Shown: positions 18,327 to 27,836, numbered from the stretch's first letter. The stretch is 64,000 nt of DNA from Sediminibacterium magnilacihabitans (GCA_002973575.1 PVEQ01000002.1:124001-188000), one strand, 5' to 3'. Notes: generated from the sequence alone by a model not told the origin. A program made the numbers and translations.

Positions 18327-19634
18327 TCAGATCACTTCTCCTTCGAGATCGTAATCGTAAGCTTTGGTAATTTTCACCTGTACAAATTCGCCGATGGTGA
18401 GTTTTTTACCCGCATGTACCACCACTTCATTATCAACCTCCACACTATCGAATTCTGTTCTGCCTAAATAGCGGCCCGCTTCTTTTTTATCGATCAGCAC
18501 TTTGAATACCTTTCCTACTTTTTCCTGGTTCTTTTCAAAGCTGATCTCCTGCTGCACTTCCATGATCTCCTGTGCACGTCTTGATTTTTCATCGGCCGGC
18601 ACATCATCAACCATATCATAGGCCGATGTATTTTCTTCGTGACTGTAATTGAAAATACCTACGCGATCGAAACGATGTTCCTGTAAAAATGCTTTCAACG
18701 CTGACACATCGGCTTCTGTTTCACCGGGGAAGCCTGCGATCAGTGTGGTACGTAAACAAATACCCGGCACTTTTTCCCTGATCTGTTGGATCAGTTCGGT
18801 CATTTCTTCACGGGTGATGTTCCTGCGCATGGCTTTGAGCATGTTGTTGCTGGCATGCTGCAACGGCATATCGAGGTATTTGCAGATATTATCGCGCTCA
18901 CGCATTACATCCAGTATTTCCAGAGGAAACTTACTGGGATACGCGTAATGCAGCCTGATCCATTCCAGCCCCTTTACATCGGCCAGGGCATTCAGCAAGC
19001 TGGGCAATTCCCTTTTCTTGTAAATATCGAGTCCGTAATAAGTGAGTTCCTGTGCAATGAGCATGATCTCTTTCACCCCTTTCTTCACCAATGCCTCTGC
19101 TTCAGCTACCAGTTCTTCAACAGGCCTGCTCACATGTTGTCCGCGCATGAGCGGGATAGCGCAAAAAGCGCAGGTTCGGTTACACCCTTCGCTGATCTTC
19201 AGGTACGCATAGTGCTGGGGTGTACTCAATAAACGCTCACCCAATAATTCGCTTTTATAATCGGCTTCAAATTTTTTCAGTATCAGGGGCAATTCCATGG
19301 TGCCGAACCAGGCATCTACTTCGGGGATTTCAGATTCCAGATCGCCACGATAACGTTCACTCAGGCAACCGGTCACGTATACTTTATCCAGTTCCCCTCT
19401 TCGTTTCAATTCTACCTGGTCGAGGATGGTGTTGATGCTTTCTTCTTTGGCTTTGTCGATAAAACCGCAAGTGTTCACCACCACGATGTTATGGTCCAGT
19501 TTTTTGTTTTCATGCACCACCGCAATATCATTGGCAGCGAGTTGTCCGCTCAACACTTCACTGTCTACCAGGTTCTTGCTGCAACCCAGCGTAATGATAT
19601 TGACCTTATCCTTTTTTAAACTCCGAACTTTCAT
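18327..19634 (-). CDS. rimO: ribosomal protein S12 methylthiotransferase RimO
   Basis: RimO adds a methylthio group to Asp of ribosomal protein S12 using radical SAM chemistry and two Fe-S clusters. The start at 19634 gives 435 aa. The UPF0004 domain (~10-100) carries TLGCSKNLVDSEV and further Cys at VVNTCGF and VTGCLSERY. The radical SAM motif is ISEGCNRTCAFCAIP (~150, CxxxCxxC), and a TRAM domain closes the protein (~370-435). The SKN version of the first motif separates RimO from MiaB. Confidence 0.93.
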   Translation of the reverse strand: MKVRSLKKDKVNIITLGCSKNLVDSEVLSGQLAANDIAVVHENKKLDHNIVVVNTCGFIDKAKEESINTILDQVELKRRGELDKVYVTGCLSERYRGDLESEIPEVDAWFGTMELPLILKKFEADYKSELLGERLLSTPQHYAYLKISEGCNRTCAFCAIPLMRGQHVSRPVEELVAEAEALVKKGVKEIMLIAQELTYYGLDIYKKRELPSLLNALADVKGLEWIRLHYAYPSKFPLEILDVMRERDNICKYLDMPLQHASNNMLKAMRRNITREEMTELIQQIREKVPGICLRTTLIAGFPGETEADVSALKAFLQEHRFDRVGIFNYSHEENTSAYDMVDDVPADEKSRRAQEIMEVQQEISFEKNQEKVGKVFKVLIDKKEAGRYLGRTEFDSVEVDNEVVVHAGKKLTIGEFVQVKITKAYDYDLEGEVI

Positions 19635-19663
19635 AAGCGGCAAAAATACCGCAAAAAGGCGAG

Positions 19664-20176
19664 TCAGGCCCGGTAATCTTCCCTGTTCATATAGAAGAGG
19701 TCCAGCGGTTTTTGCTGTTGTGTTACAGGTACTTTGCGCATAAAGCCCGCTTTTTCCAACACTTTGCGGGAAGCGGTATTAGCGGGTTCGGTAATGGCAA
19801 AAATGACAGCACGTTTCGTATTATTAAAAAAATACCCAATGCCTGCTTTCAGTAATTCCACCGCATAGCCACGGCCCCAGCATTCCGGCATCAGTCCGTA
19901 CCCGATATGAATATCATCGGTGCCCGACATATAAAGAAGAGAAAAAGTACCCACAAAATGACCTGTATGTTTATCTGCTACAAAATAACGACCTAAACAG
20001 GAGCCCGGCTGGTACAGGTTGAGATTCTCTGTGAGAAAGGCATCGCATTCGGTTCGGTTCTTCACCGGCCTGATATACTGCATAACAACCGGGTGGCTGT
20101 TGAAGCGGTAAAAGTCTTCAGCGTCTTCCTGAGCAAAATGCCTGACCGTTAGTCGTGCTGTCTCAAATATTTGCAT
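19664..20176 (-). CDS. GNAT N-acetyltransferase, RimJ/RimL type
   Basis: The 170-aa protein shows ARLTVRHFAQEDAEDFYRF, the IHIGYGLMPECWGRGYAVELL acetyl-CoA binding region (~95, with the R/Q-x-x-G-x-G/A loop as CWGRGYA) and EPANTASRKVLEKAGF (~135). Members acetylate N-termini of ribosomal proteins or small amines; the substrate is not predictable. It ends 29 bp from the rimO start and begins 3 bp after the reductase stop, so it is probably co-transcribed with its neighbours. Confidence 0.85.
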   Translation of the reverse strand: MQIFETARLTVRHFAQEDAEDFYRFNSHPVVMQYIRPVKNRTECDAFLTENLNLYQPGSCLGRYFVADKHTGHFVGTFSLLYMSGTDDIHIGYGLMPECWGRGYAVELLKAGIGYFFNNTKRAVIFAITEPANTASRKVLEKAGFMRKVPVTQQQKPLDLFYMNREDYRA

Positions 20177-20179
20177 AGG

Positions 20180-21154
20180 TTATGAAAGGTTGCCGGCAAT
20201 ATGATCCATGATCTTTATTGCATGCTCCCTTGAGTTCTCAATAAAAAGGCTATGCGTATCCATGCCACCACAGATCACACCTGCCAGGTATATTCCCGGC
20301 ACATTCGTTTCATGGGTGACGGGGTCGTAGCTGGGCTTTCGCACTACATCCTCCGATAATTCAATGCCCAGTTTTTGCAGGAAAGACAGGTCAGGCTGGT
20401 ATCCTGTAGCGGCGATCACGCAGTCATTGGCCAGGGTGATCTTCCCTTCTGGTGTAAAGATATCCACTTCCTGTTCTCTTATTTCACTAATACAGGAATT
20501 GAAATAAGCTTTGATGGAACCTTCCTGTATGCGGTTTACAATATCCGGCCGCACCCAGTATTTCACACGGGTACCGATCTCTTCCTGCCGTACCACCATT
20601 GTGACTGCCGCGCCTTTGCGCCAGGTTTCCAGTGCTGCGTCTACTGCCGAATTGTTCGCTCCTACTACCAGCACTTTCCGGAAAGCATAAAAATGCGGAT
20701 CGTTATAATAGTGTGTTACTTTGGGCAGGTCCTCTCCGGGCACATTCAGCAGAAAAGGTATATCGTAAAAACCGGTTGCCATTACAATATATTTCGCCTG
20801 GTATGAATGCCCACTGGATGTATGCACTTCGAAACCATTTGCGTTTTTTCCGACTGTTTCCACTTTTTCAAACAAGCGGATATCCAATGCCGCAGCAACA
20901 GTCACCCGCCTGTAATATTCCAGCGCTTCGTTCCTCGTGGGTTTGGCATTGTTGCTTACAAAAGGAACACCCCCAATTTCCAGCCGCTCCGAAGTGGAGA
21001 AAAAAGTCATGTTCACCGGGTAATGATACAGGGAGTTCACCAGGCAGCCTTTCTCCAGGATCATATAACGCAATCCCCTGACTTTCGCTTCCAGTCCGCA
21101 ACAAAGACCAATAGGCCCTGCCCCTACAATGATGATGTCCAGTGTTTCCTGCAT
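20180..21154 (-). CDS. YpdA/Bdr-type bacillithiol disulfide reductase
   Basis: The 324-aa single-domain flavoprotein has an FAD Rossmann site (DIIIVGAGPIGLCCGLEA), an NADPH site (KVLVVGANNSAVDAALETWRKG, ~165) and an ATGYQPDLSFLQKLGI segment, ending with GVICGGMDTHSLFIENSREHA. The MTFFSTSERLEIGG segment is characteristic of the YpdA family, which reduces bacillithiol disulfide. The presence of bshC in the same window supports this over a generic monooxygenase or thioredoxin reductase. Confidence 0.85.
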   Translation of the reverse strand: MQETLDIIIVGAGPIGLCCGLEAKVRGLRYMILEKGCLVNSLYHYPVNMTFFSTSERLEIGGVPFVSNNAKPTRNEALEYYRRVTVAAALDIRLFEKVETVGKNANGFEVHTSSGHSYQAKYIVMATGFYDIPFLLNVPGEDLPKVTHYYNDPHFYAFRKVLVVGANNSAVDAALETWRKGAAVTMVVRQEEIGTRVKYWVRPDIVNRIQEGSIKAYFNSCISEIREQEVDIFTPEGKITLANDCVIAATGYQPDLSFLQKLGIELSEDVVRKPSYDPVTHETNVPGIYLAGVICGGMDTHSLFIENSREHAIKIMDHIAGNLS

Positions 21155-21184
21155 ATATCTCTACGCTATCAAACCTCGTTTTTA

Positions 21185-22771
21185 TTATTTGTGCACCTCG
21201 CTTGAGAAATGGAATTGAATATCGGGATTATTGGTGATTTCCGTATTCAAAAACCATTCGCTTTGCGCCAGGTACACCGGGTGGCCGTCTTTGTCTTCGG
21301 CTGAATTCTGCTGTTTGAAACGCAGGAAATCGTCGAGTTTCTTTTGATCATTGCTGGTAAGCCAGCAAGCTTTGTAAAAAGGCATGGCCCTGAATTCACA
21401 GGCTGCACCGTATTCCTGCAACAAACGATATTGGATCACTTCAAACTGGAGTTCTCCCACGCAACCTATGATCTTCTTATTGCCGCCGAATTGGGTGAAC
21501 AATTGCGCCACGCCTTCATCGGTGAGCTGACTGATGCCCTTTTCCAGTTGTTTGGTCTTCATGGGATCTTTGTTCACCAGTTCCTTGAATATCTCCGGTG
21601 AGAAAGTGGGAATGCCCGTGAAGAAAAAATCTTCTCCTTCCGTGAGGGTATCTCCTATTTTAAAATTGCCTGTATCGAACAAACCTACTACGTCCCCGGC
21701 ATACGCATCTTCAATCACATCTTTACTGCGCGCCATAAAACTGTACGGGTTGCTGAAGCGTATGTCTTTATCGAGGCGTACGTGATGATAATATTTGTTC
21801 CGCTCAAAACGCCCGCTGCACACACGCATGAATGCAATACGGTCGCGGTGTTTGGGATCGAGGTTGGCATGGATCTTAAATACAAAGCCGCTGAACTTGT
21901 CTTCATCCACACTTACTTTCCTGACAGATGTTTCCCTGTCGCGCGGCGTGGGGGCGATCTGAATAAAAGTGTCGAGCATTTCCTTCACACCAAAATTATT
22001 CACGGCGCTTCCGAAGAATACCGGCGCCACTTTACCCGACAGGTAATCGGGTACATTCAGTTCACCGTGTACGCCATCGATCAGTTCCACATCTTCTCTT
22101 AATTGTTCGGCATCTCTATCTCCCACTTTGGTATCGAGCAAAGGATCGGAAAGGTCACTGATGGCAATGGTATCGTCTTCTTCCGCCTTGGTACTTGCTG
22201 TGAAAAGGCGCAGGTTTTTTTCATGCAGGTTGTATACGCCCTTGAATTCTTTACCGCTGTTGATGGCCCAGGTCATGGGGTGCAATGAAATGCGCAGTTC
22301 TTTTTCTATTTCTTCCAGCAGATCGAACCGGTTCTTTCCGTCGCGGTCCATTTTGTTGATGAAAACGATCACGGGTGTATCCCGCATGCGGCAGACTTCC
22401 ATCAAGCGGCGTGTTTGTTCCTCTACCCCGTTTACGCTGTCCACCACCAGTATAACGCTGTCTACCGCCGTAAGTGTGCGGTAAGTATCTTCTGCAAAGT
22501 CTTTGTGACCGGGGGTATCGAGCAGGTTGATGAGGGTGTTTTCGTATTCGAAGGTCATCACCGAAGTGGCCACCGAGATACCACGCTGCCTTTCGATTTC
22601 CATGAAGTCGCTGGTAGCATGTTTTTTAATTTTATTGCTTTTCACTGCGCCGGCCGTTTGTATGGCGCCGCCGAACAGGAGCAATTTCTCTGTGAGGGTT
22701 GTCTTACCCGCATCGGGGTGTGATATAATCGCAAATGTTTTGCGCCGGTTGATCTCCTTCTCGTATTTCAT
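21185..22771 (-). CDS. prfC: peptide chain release factor 3 (RF3)
   Basis: RF3 is a GTPase that recycles RF1/RF2 from the ribosome. The 528-aa length is typical. G1 is [13 protein letters not shown] (~17), G2 is in the [12 protein letters not shown] region (~60), G3 is [16 protein letters not shown] (~90) and G4 is [17 protein letters not shown] (~140). Domain II and III follow, with the RF3-specific [17 protein letters not shown] near 445. Confidence 0.95.
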   Translation of the reverse strand: MKYEKEINRRKTFAIISHPDAGKTTLTEKLLLFGGAIQTAGAVKSNKIKKHATSDFMEIERQRGISVATSVMTFEYENTLINLLDTPGHKDFAEDTYRTLTAVDSVILVVDSVNGVEEQTRRLMEVCRMRDTPVIVFINKMDRDGKNRFDLLEEIEKELRISLHPMTWAINSGKEFKGVYNLHEKNLRLFTASTKAEEDDTIAISDLSDPLLDTKVGDRDAEQLREDVELIDGVHGELNVPDYLSGKVAPVFFGSAVNNFGVKEMLDTFIQIAPTPRDRETSVRKVSVDEDKFSGFVFKIHANLDPKHRDRIAFMRVCSGRFERNKYYHHVRLDKDIRFSNPYSFMARSKDVIEDAYAGDVVGLFDTGNFKIGDTLTEGEDFFFTGIPTFSPEIFKELVNKDPMKTKQLEKGISQLTDEGVAQLFTQFGGNKKIIGCVGELQFEVIQYRLLQEYGAACEFRAMPFYKACWLTSNDQKKLDDFLRFKQQNSAEDKDGHPVYLAQSEWFLNTEITNNPDIQFHFSSEVHK

Positions 22772-22817
22772 ATAATGGGCGCAAAAGTACGAGGGAATAG
22801 GTGATTTCTAATACATA

Positions 22818-22908
22818 ATCGTCACCCTGAGCGAACGGAGTGAGTCGAAGGGCCTACCGAAAGCTTCAGCAGGTCCCTCGGCTCGCTTCGCTCGCTCGGG
22901 ATGACGAT
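22818..22908. repeat. 91-bp imperfect palindrome (REP/MITE-like) between prfC and lpdA
   Basis: The arms run from ATCGTCACCCTGAGCG to CGCTCGGGATGACGAT, and nearly the whole element folds on itself around an AAGCTT centre near 22863. Mismatches are mostly transitions (for example ACCCTGAGCGAACGG against ATCCCGAGCGAGCGA). Only one copy occurs in the window. It could act as a terminator for prfC-side or lpdA-side transcripts, or be a dispersed palindromic repeat of the host genome. Confidence 0.75.
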
Positions 22909-22919
22909 AGAAAGAGAAG

Positions 22920-24326
22920 TTAAATATCAATGGCTTCTCCATAAGCGGCGGCGGTAGCTTCTTTCAAGCCTTCGCTCATAGTGGGGTGCGGATGCACCGC
23001 ATTGAGTATCTCGTGGGCTGTGGTTTCCAGTTTACGGGCTACCACCGCTTCAGCGATTATCTCAGTTACATTGGTGCCGATCATGTGGCAACCCAGGAAT
23101 TCGCCGTATTTGGCATCGTAAATCACTTTTACAAAACCTTCGGTAGCGCCGGCTGCGCTGGCCTTACCGCTGGCCATGAAGGGGAACTTGCCCACTTTAA
23201 TATCATAACCGGCTTCTTTAGCAGCTTTCTCTGTGTAACCAACGCTGGCGATCTCTGGTGTACAATAAGTACAACCGGGGATATTGTTGTAATCGAGCGG
23301 ATCGGGCAGGTGATTGTGTTTTTTCTCCAGGTAAGCCATGTGCTCGGCAGCATTGATACCTTCTTTAGAAGCTACGTGCGCGAGCGCTTGTCCCGGTGAG
23401 CAGTCACCAATTGCATAGATACCAGGAACAGAAGTTTGCTGGTATTGATCCACGATGACCTTACCTTTTTCTGTTTTGATAGCATTCTCTTCCAATCCGA
23501 TGTTCTCAATATTGGCTACTACACCTACTGCACTCAATACCACATCTGCTTCCAGCGTAACGGCGCTGCCATCCTGTTTTTTAACCAGGGCTTTCACACC
23601 GGCGCCACTGGTATCTACCGATTCCACAGAAGCGTTGGTCATGATCTCGATGCCTTGCTTCTTGTATTGTTTTTCCAGTTCTTTTGAAATCTCTTCGTCT
23701 TCCACCGGAACCACGCGCGGCATGAATTCTACGATAGTCACTTTGGTGCCCATGCTGTTATACACATAGGCGAACTCAACACCGATGGCGCCACTGCCTA
23801 CCACGATCATGCTCTTGGGCTGATTGGGTAATACCATGGCTTCGCGGTAGCCGATCACTTTCTGGCCATCCTGTTTGAGGTTGGGCAGTTCGCGACTGCG
23901 GCCGCCTGTTGCAATAACAATGTATTTGGCTTCCACTACCTGCTTGCTGCCATCGGCGGCGGTAACTTCTACCTGGCCTTTGGCTTTGATCTTACCATAG
24001 CCCATGATCACGTCGATCTTGTTCTTCTTCATCAGGAACTGAACGCCTTTGCTCATTTTATCGGCCACACCGCGGCTGCGTTTGATCACAGCGCCAAAAT
24101 CGGCTGTTCCGGTGGCATTGATACCATAATTGGTACTGTGTTTTATGTATTCGTACACCTGCGCACTTTTCAGCAGGGCCTTGGTGGGAATACATCCCCA
24201 GTTGAGGCAAATGCCGCCCAGGCTTTCCTTTTCAATGATCGCTACTTTAAATCCTAACTGAGATGCACGGATGGCCGCTGGGTAACCACCCGGACCGCTA
24301 CCAATGACAATGACGTCGTATGCCAT
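22920..24326 (-). CDS. lpdA: dihydrolipoyl dehydrogenase (E3)
   Basis: E3 reoxidises dihydrolipoamide of 2-oxoacid dehydrogenase complexes with NAD+. The 468-aa protein has the FAD site VIVIGSGPGGYPAAIRASQLG, the redox disulfide GGICLNWGCIPTK (~40), the NAD site IVVGSGAIGVEFAYVYNSMG (~180), GIYAIGDCSPG (~310) and the catalytic dyad region VHPHPTMSEGL (~445). It is not next to E1/E2 genes. Confidence 0.95.
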   Translation of the reverse strand: MAYDVIVIGSGPGGYPAAIRASQLGFKVAIIEKESLGGICLNWGCIPTKALLKSAQVYEYIKHSTNYGINATGTADFGAVIKRSRGVADKMSKGVQFLMKKNKIDVIMGYGKIKAKGQVEVTAADGSKQVVEAKYIVIATGGRSRELPNLKQDGQKVIGYREAMVLPNQPKSMIVVGSGAIGVEFAYVYNSMGTKVTIVEFMPRVVPVEDEEISKELEKQYKKQGIEIMTNASVESVDTSGAGVKALVKKQDGSAVTLEADVVLSAVGVVANIENIGLEENAIKTEKGKVIVDQYQQTSVPGIYAIGDCSPGQALAHVASKEGINAAEHMAYLEKKHNHLPDPLDYNNIPGCTYCTPEIASVGYTEKAAKEAGYDIKVGKFPFMASGKASAAGATEGFVKVIYDAKYGEFLGCHMIGTNVTEIIAEAVVARKLETTAHEILNAVHPHPTMSEGLKEATAAAYGEAIDI

Positions 24327-24419
24327 AAGATGTTGATTGTTGAATTAAACAGATATGCAAACATGGATTTGCGGATGCGAAAATACTGCAAATCAGGATA
24401 AAATCAGTCACGGGGTATT

Positions 24420-25241
24420 TTATTCGAAAAACACCCTTACCGTCTGGTAAAACCATTTATTGTGGCTCTGGCTTCCACCCGATTGCTGCATTTGCTCGTT
24501 AAAGCCCTGGAGACCGAACAGACCGGCCATATTGCCGTTTCGGAGCGCTATTTCGAGGTAACCGGCCGAATTAAACCAGGCCAGTTTTTCCGTTTCGGGA
24601 ACGGCAGCATAGTTATCGCTGATGGTATCGATGACTTCATTGCGCTTGAAAACAATTTTGAAGCGCCGGCCCTTGCAGTGGTCGTTGAATTCTTTTTGGG
24701 TGATGTTGATGACCACATTCTCGAAATTGTCGATGAACAGTATCTGTCCTTCGATCCAATCCGGACCATAAGTAGGCCGCAAAGGATACTTCTCAACGAT
24801 CTCCCCGGCAGCCACCTCCCCTGCCAGGCCACCCCGCTGGATGATACGTGTGATAGCCGTGGCGGCCAGTTGGGTGAGTTCCAGTAATGTGCGTTGGCCG
24901 CCGGCAGGTATACGAACGATCTCATGGGGCTTTTCCGCGGTGATCATGGTAAGCAGGCCATTATCCGGGCAGGTAATGAATTGATCATTGAATTTCGCTA
25001 CCAGCAGATGCGTGACTGGTGTCTCGAATACATTCACCAGGATAAAATGATGCGTGCCTGCCGGAAAATAACGGATAGCATTGCCGCAGATATAAGCGGC
25101 CTGCGGGAAATTGGTCTGCGAAAGCTGGTGCGTGATATCGCATACCTGCAACGCAGGATCCAGAGACAGGAACTGGCCCTTGATGGCGCCTACGAGAAAG
25201 TCGCGCTGGCCTATATCGGTTGACAACGTTAAGATGGGCAT
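24420..25241 (-). CDS. SAM hydroxide adenosyltransferase family (DUF62)
   Basis: The 273-aa protein belongs to the family that includes SAM-dependent chlorinase and fluorinase; most bacterial members hydrolyse SAM to adenosine and methionine. Visible are LSTDIGQRDFLVGAIKG with the conserved Asp near the N-terminus, GTHHFILVN (~83), CPDNGLLT (~110) and IEGQILFIDNFENVVINI (~165). Nothing in the context suggests halogenation. Confidence 0.85.
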   Translation of the reverse strand: MPILTLSTDIGQRDFLVGAIKGQFLSLDPALQVCDITHQLSQTNFPQAAYICGNAIRYFPAGTHHFILVNVFETPVTHLLVAKFNDQFITCPDNGLLTMITAEKPHEIVRIPAGGQRTLLELTQLAATAITRIIQRGGLAGEVAAGEIVEKYPLRPTYGPDWIEGQILFIDNFENVVINITQKEFNDHCKGRRFKIVFKRNEVIDTISDNYAAVPETEKLAWFNSAGYLEIALRNGNMAGLFGLQGFNEQMQQSGGSQSHNKWFYQTVRVFFE

Positions 25242-25270
25242 GCCGGATGATAAACGTCTGGAAAGATGAG

Positions 25271-26077
25271 TTATTTCACCAATCTTCCATTTTTAAAGAA
25301 AAAACGATGCACCAGTTTATCGGCCAGGGAGGGCAGGAACCGGTTGAGGAACACAGTTTCTTTTCCCCGGAAAGTGAGCACCAGGGTCCTTTTCCTTTTG
25401 TTGATCGCTTTCAAAATATGCCTGGCACATGCTTCGGCGGTCATCATTTTTTTTTCGTCCATCGGTGATTCTCCCTGTGCTTGTCCGTCTTTGTTGAGCG
25501 CCGCATTGCGGATATTAGAAGCAGTGAAGCCCGGACAAACCCACATCACATTCACACCGCTGTGCAGCAGTTCAGTGCGAAGGGCTTCCAGGAAGCCGTT
25601 GACGGCATATTTGGAAGCGGAATAGCCGCTGCGACCGGGCAATCCGCGGAACCCGGCGATGGATGAAACCCCTACGATAGTTCCTTTGTTTTTGAGGATA
25701 TGCGGCAGTGCGAATTTGGTGCAGGAAACCGTGCCCCAAAAATTCACGTCCATCACTTTGCGGATGGTCTCCAATTCTACATCCTGTACCATAGCGCGCA
25801 TAGAAACACCTGCGTTATTGATCAGTATATCGATGGTGCCGAAATTTTTAACCACGGCATCGATAAAGCTTTTGCTTTCCTGCTCTTTGCTCACATCGGC
25901 CGTATGGATCATGAGGGGTTTACCGGGATAAGAAGCCTGCAAATGATAGAGTTTATCGTAATTACGGCCGCAGGTAGCCACTTTGGCTCCCTGGTATAAA
26001 AAAGCGTCTACCAATGCCTTTCCAATTCCTTCAGAACCGCCCGTGATAACGACTACCTTGTTTGTGAAGTCCGACAT
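25271..26077 (-). CDS. short-chain dehydrogenase/reductase
   Basis: The 268-aa SDR shows the cofactor motif VVVITGGSEGIGKALVDA, DILINNAGVSMRAM (~85), the catalytic Ser in IVGVSSIAGFRG (~135) and YSASKYAVNGF (~152, Y-x-x-x-K). The GGSEGIG variant and the C-terminal basic and hydrophobic tail recall 3-ketodihydrosphingosine reductase-like SDRs, but that is not certain. It is the last host gene before the tRNA/ICE junction. Confidence 0.87.
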   Translation of the reverse strand: MSDFTNKVVVITGGSEGIGKALVDAFLYQGAKVATCGRNYDKLYHLQASYPGKPLMIHTADVSKEQESKSFIDAVVKNFGTIDILINNAGVSMRAMVQDVELETIRKVMDVNFWGTVSCTKFALPHILKNKGTIVGVSSIAGFRGLPGRSGYSASKYAVNGFLEALRTELLHSGVNVMWVCPGFTASNIRNAALNKDGQAQGESPMDEKKMMTAEACARHILKAINKRKRTLVLTFRGKETVFLNRFLPSLADKLVHRFFFKNGRLVK

Positions 26078-26168
26078 ATTATGCTTGTTGTTACTGCAAA
26101 AATAGGCATAACTGAAACAGTTATCAGCAGTAATGTGGGTAACTGGCTGAAAAAAGATTTATAAAAAT

Positions 26169-26198
26169 TTGGCCATTTTTTTATTTCTCCTATTTTTG
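26169..26198 (+). promoter_or_regulatory. promoter of tRNA-Lys
   Basis: TTG at 26169-26171 and TATTTTTG at 26191-26198 are separated by 19 bp, a full match to the Bacteroidota housekeeping promoter (TTG-N19-21-TAnnTTTG). Transcription should start about 40 bp before the tRNA. Confidence 0.75.
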
Positions 26199-26244
26199 CA
26201 CTCCCAAATCAAACACGGGGTATTCATCGAAGGGTGAATGGTTC

Positions 26245-26317
26245 GATTCCGTAGCTCAGTTGGTAGAGCAATACACTTTTAATGTATGGGTCCTGGGTTC
26301 GAGTCCCAGCGGGATCA
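26245..26317 (+). tRNA. tRNA-Lys (anticodon TTT)
   Basis: All stems were folded by hand. The 7-bp acceptor pairs GATTCCG with CGGGATC (one G-T wobble), D stem GCTC/GAGC, anticodon stem ATACA/TGTAT with loop CTTTTAA (anticodon 26278-26280), and T stem CTGGG/CCCAG with loop TTCGAGT. The discriminator is A and no CCA is encoded. The gene appears intact. It is the left junction of the ICE: the minus-strand recombinase frame runs through 62 of its 73 bases. Confidence 0.97.
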
Positions 26318-27836
26318 CTTCTTGGGACAAGTCTAAAATATTGAGGCTTGTCCCATTTTTTTTGTCCTCTAACTTATTGTCAATTAAGCACATAAGGTTA
26401 ATCGCTTGGTTCACACGATTAGTTCGATATTGAAATCCGTCAAAAGTCAATTTTTCGGGGAACATCGAACTAATAATCTTCCGCTGCTGTGTTATTGTCC
26501 CTTCTGAGTACAAAACATCTAATTGCGAGATATTGCTAATAGCTTTATCCCACAAAGGTTCGATATTGGTTGTGTCGGTTACCGAAGCTGTTAATTGCGC
26601 CTCTAAGCGGTTAATTCTTTCTTCACACTCGGATTTTATTGTACGATAATCATCAGCTTCAATATCCCCCGCCAGTAATAAGTCTCTTGCCTTTGATAGC
26701 CTTTTGTTTGCCTCATCAAGCAGTGTTTTCATTTGCTGAACATCATTCCGCTGTAAACGTGTTTTTGCCTTGAAAACGGATACAATAACCTCTTTATAAA
26801 GCTGTAATTTAGGCAATGGCTTCACATACTTTCTAATCTCATCTACGATGCCAACATTTACTTTGCTTGCGTTGTATCTTACTCCGCAGGAAGAACTACA
26901 ATGATAATAATGGTAATATTTCTTTTTACAGCCCTTAGAGGCACTTCCGGTGAGCATTCTTCCGCATTTAGGGCAAATTAAAAAGCCTCTTAAGGGTAAA
27001 GCATCATCAACAGTTAGTTTAGTACGTTGTGCCTTTTTACGTCCATTTAAAACATCCTGTACTTCATAAAACAGTGCTTCAGAAATCAATGGCTCATGTT
27101 GTCCTTGCACTAAACAGCTTTCTTCATCTTTGAACTTTGGAATAAATATTTTGCCACAATACAAGGGATTGCGGATGGCAACCCAAAAATTATTTTTGCT
27201 ACCTCTGCGTAATCCTTTTTCTTTGGCCAATTTCCAAACCTGTTCTGTATTCAACCTGCCCGATGCTAATTCCTGAAATACCCATTTCAAAATGTTAGCT
27301 TCATCTTCTCTTGGTGCTATGTATTTTTTCCCGTTTTCACTTACCTTGTTTATATAGCCTAAAGGAGCAGTGCCCATGTACCGCCCTTCTTTTTTTGCCC
27401 TCCTCATTCCATGAAATACATTTAAAGCCCTACGGTCATTTTCTACTTCAGGTGCCGCTAAATAAAAAGCAAGCATCATTTTATTTTCAGGAATAGAAAG
27501 GTCTAATGGTTGTTCCACAGCTTGTGGTTCTATCCCTAACTTCCTCAACGTGCTAATCATTTGGTAGGCATCTCCGGCGTTGCGGCTAAAGCGATCCCAT
27601 TTTGTAAATAAAATAAGATCGGATTGCCCTCTGTGCTTACGCAAGTCAACTAATAATTTACACCACTGAGGGCGATTGAAGGTTTTGGCAGAATGATCTT
27701 CAAAGATCACTTTGCGCACCTTTATTGAGTTGATCGCACAATATTTGCGTAAGCGTTCTTCCTGGTCTCTTTGCGAGTATCCTTTATCAGCTTGTTCGTC
27801 GGTACTTACACGGATATATAAGTCGGCTGTCTTCAT
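26256..27836 (-). CDS. large serine recombinase (ICE integrase) with tRNA-derived C-terminus
   Basis: The ATG at 27836 gives 526 aa. The resolvase catalytic domain (~1-150) opens with ADLYIRVSTDEQADKGYS, with the Ser in IRVSTDEQ as nucleophile, and contains LILFTKWDRFSRNAGDAYQ. A recombinase domain follows (~165-270), then a zinc ribbon (LICPKCGRMLTGS ... CSSSCGVRY, ~295-330) and a coiled coil (~360-450). The last ~20 residues (LGLEPRTHTLKVYCSTN region) are the antisense of tRNA-Lys, and the ~14 before them are the antisense of its terminator. It should catalyse integration and excision at this tRNA. The tail suggests the attachment crossover can change the C-terminus. Confidence 0.9.
   Translation of the reverse strand: MKTADLYIRVSTDEQADKGYSQRDQEERLRKYCAINSIKVRKVIFEDHSAKTFNRPQWCKLLVDLRKHRGQSDLILFTKWDRFSRNAGDAYQMISTLRKLGIEPQAVEQPLDLSIPENKMMLAFYLAAPEVENDRRALNVFHGMRRAKKEGRYMGTAPLGYINKVSENGKKYIAPREDEANILKWVFQELASGRLNTEQVWKLAKEKGLRRGSKNNFWVAIRNPLYCGKIFIPKFKDEESCLVQGQHEPLISEALFYEVQDVLNGRKKAQRTKLTVDDALPLRGFLICPKCGRMLTGSASKGCKKKYYHYYHCSSSCGVRYNASKVNVGIVDEIRKYVKPLPKLQLYKEVIVSVFKAKTRLQRNDVQQMKTLLDEANKRLSKARDLLLAGDIEADDYRTIKSECEERINRLEAQLTASVTDTTNIEPLWDKAISNISQLDVLYSEGTITQQRKIISSMFPEKLTFDGFQYRTNRVNQAINLMCLIDNKLEDKKNGTSLNILDLSQEVIPLGLEPRTHTLKVYCSTN
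26323..26363 (+). terminator. intrinsic terminator of tRNA-Lys
   Basis: TGGGACAAG (26323-26331) pairs with CTTGTCCCA (26347-26355), followed by eight T residues. It lies 5 bp after the tRNA and is also read, on the other strand, as codons of the recombinase. Confidence 0.85.

Noticed and set aside
26221-26239. Small inverted repeat ATTCA...TGAAT just upstream of tRNA-Lys as an attachment site
   Set aside because: Five-base arms are expected by chance, and no second copy occurs at another boundary in the window.
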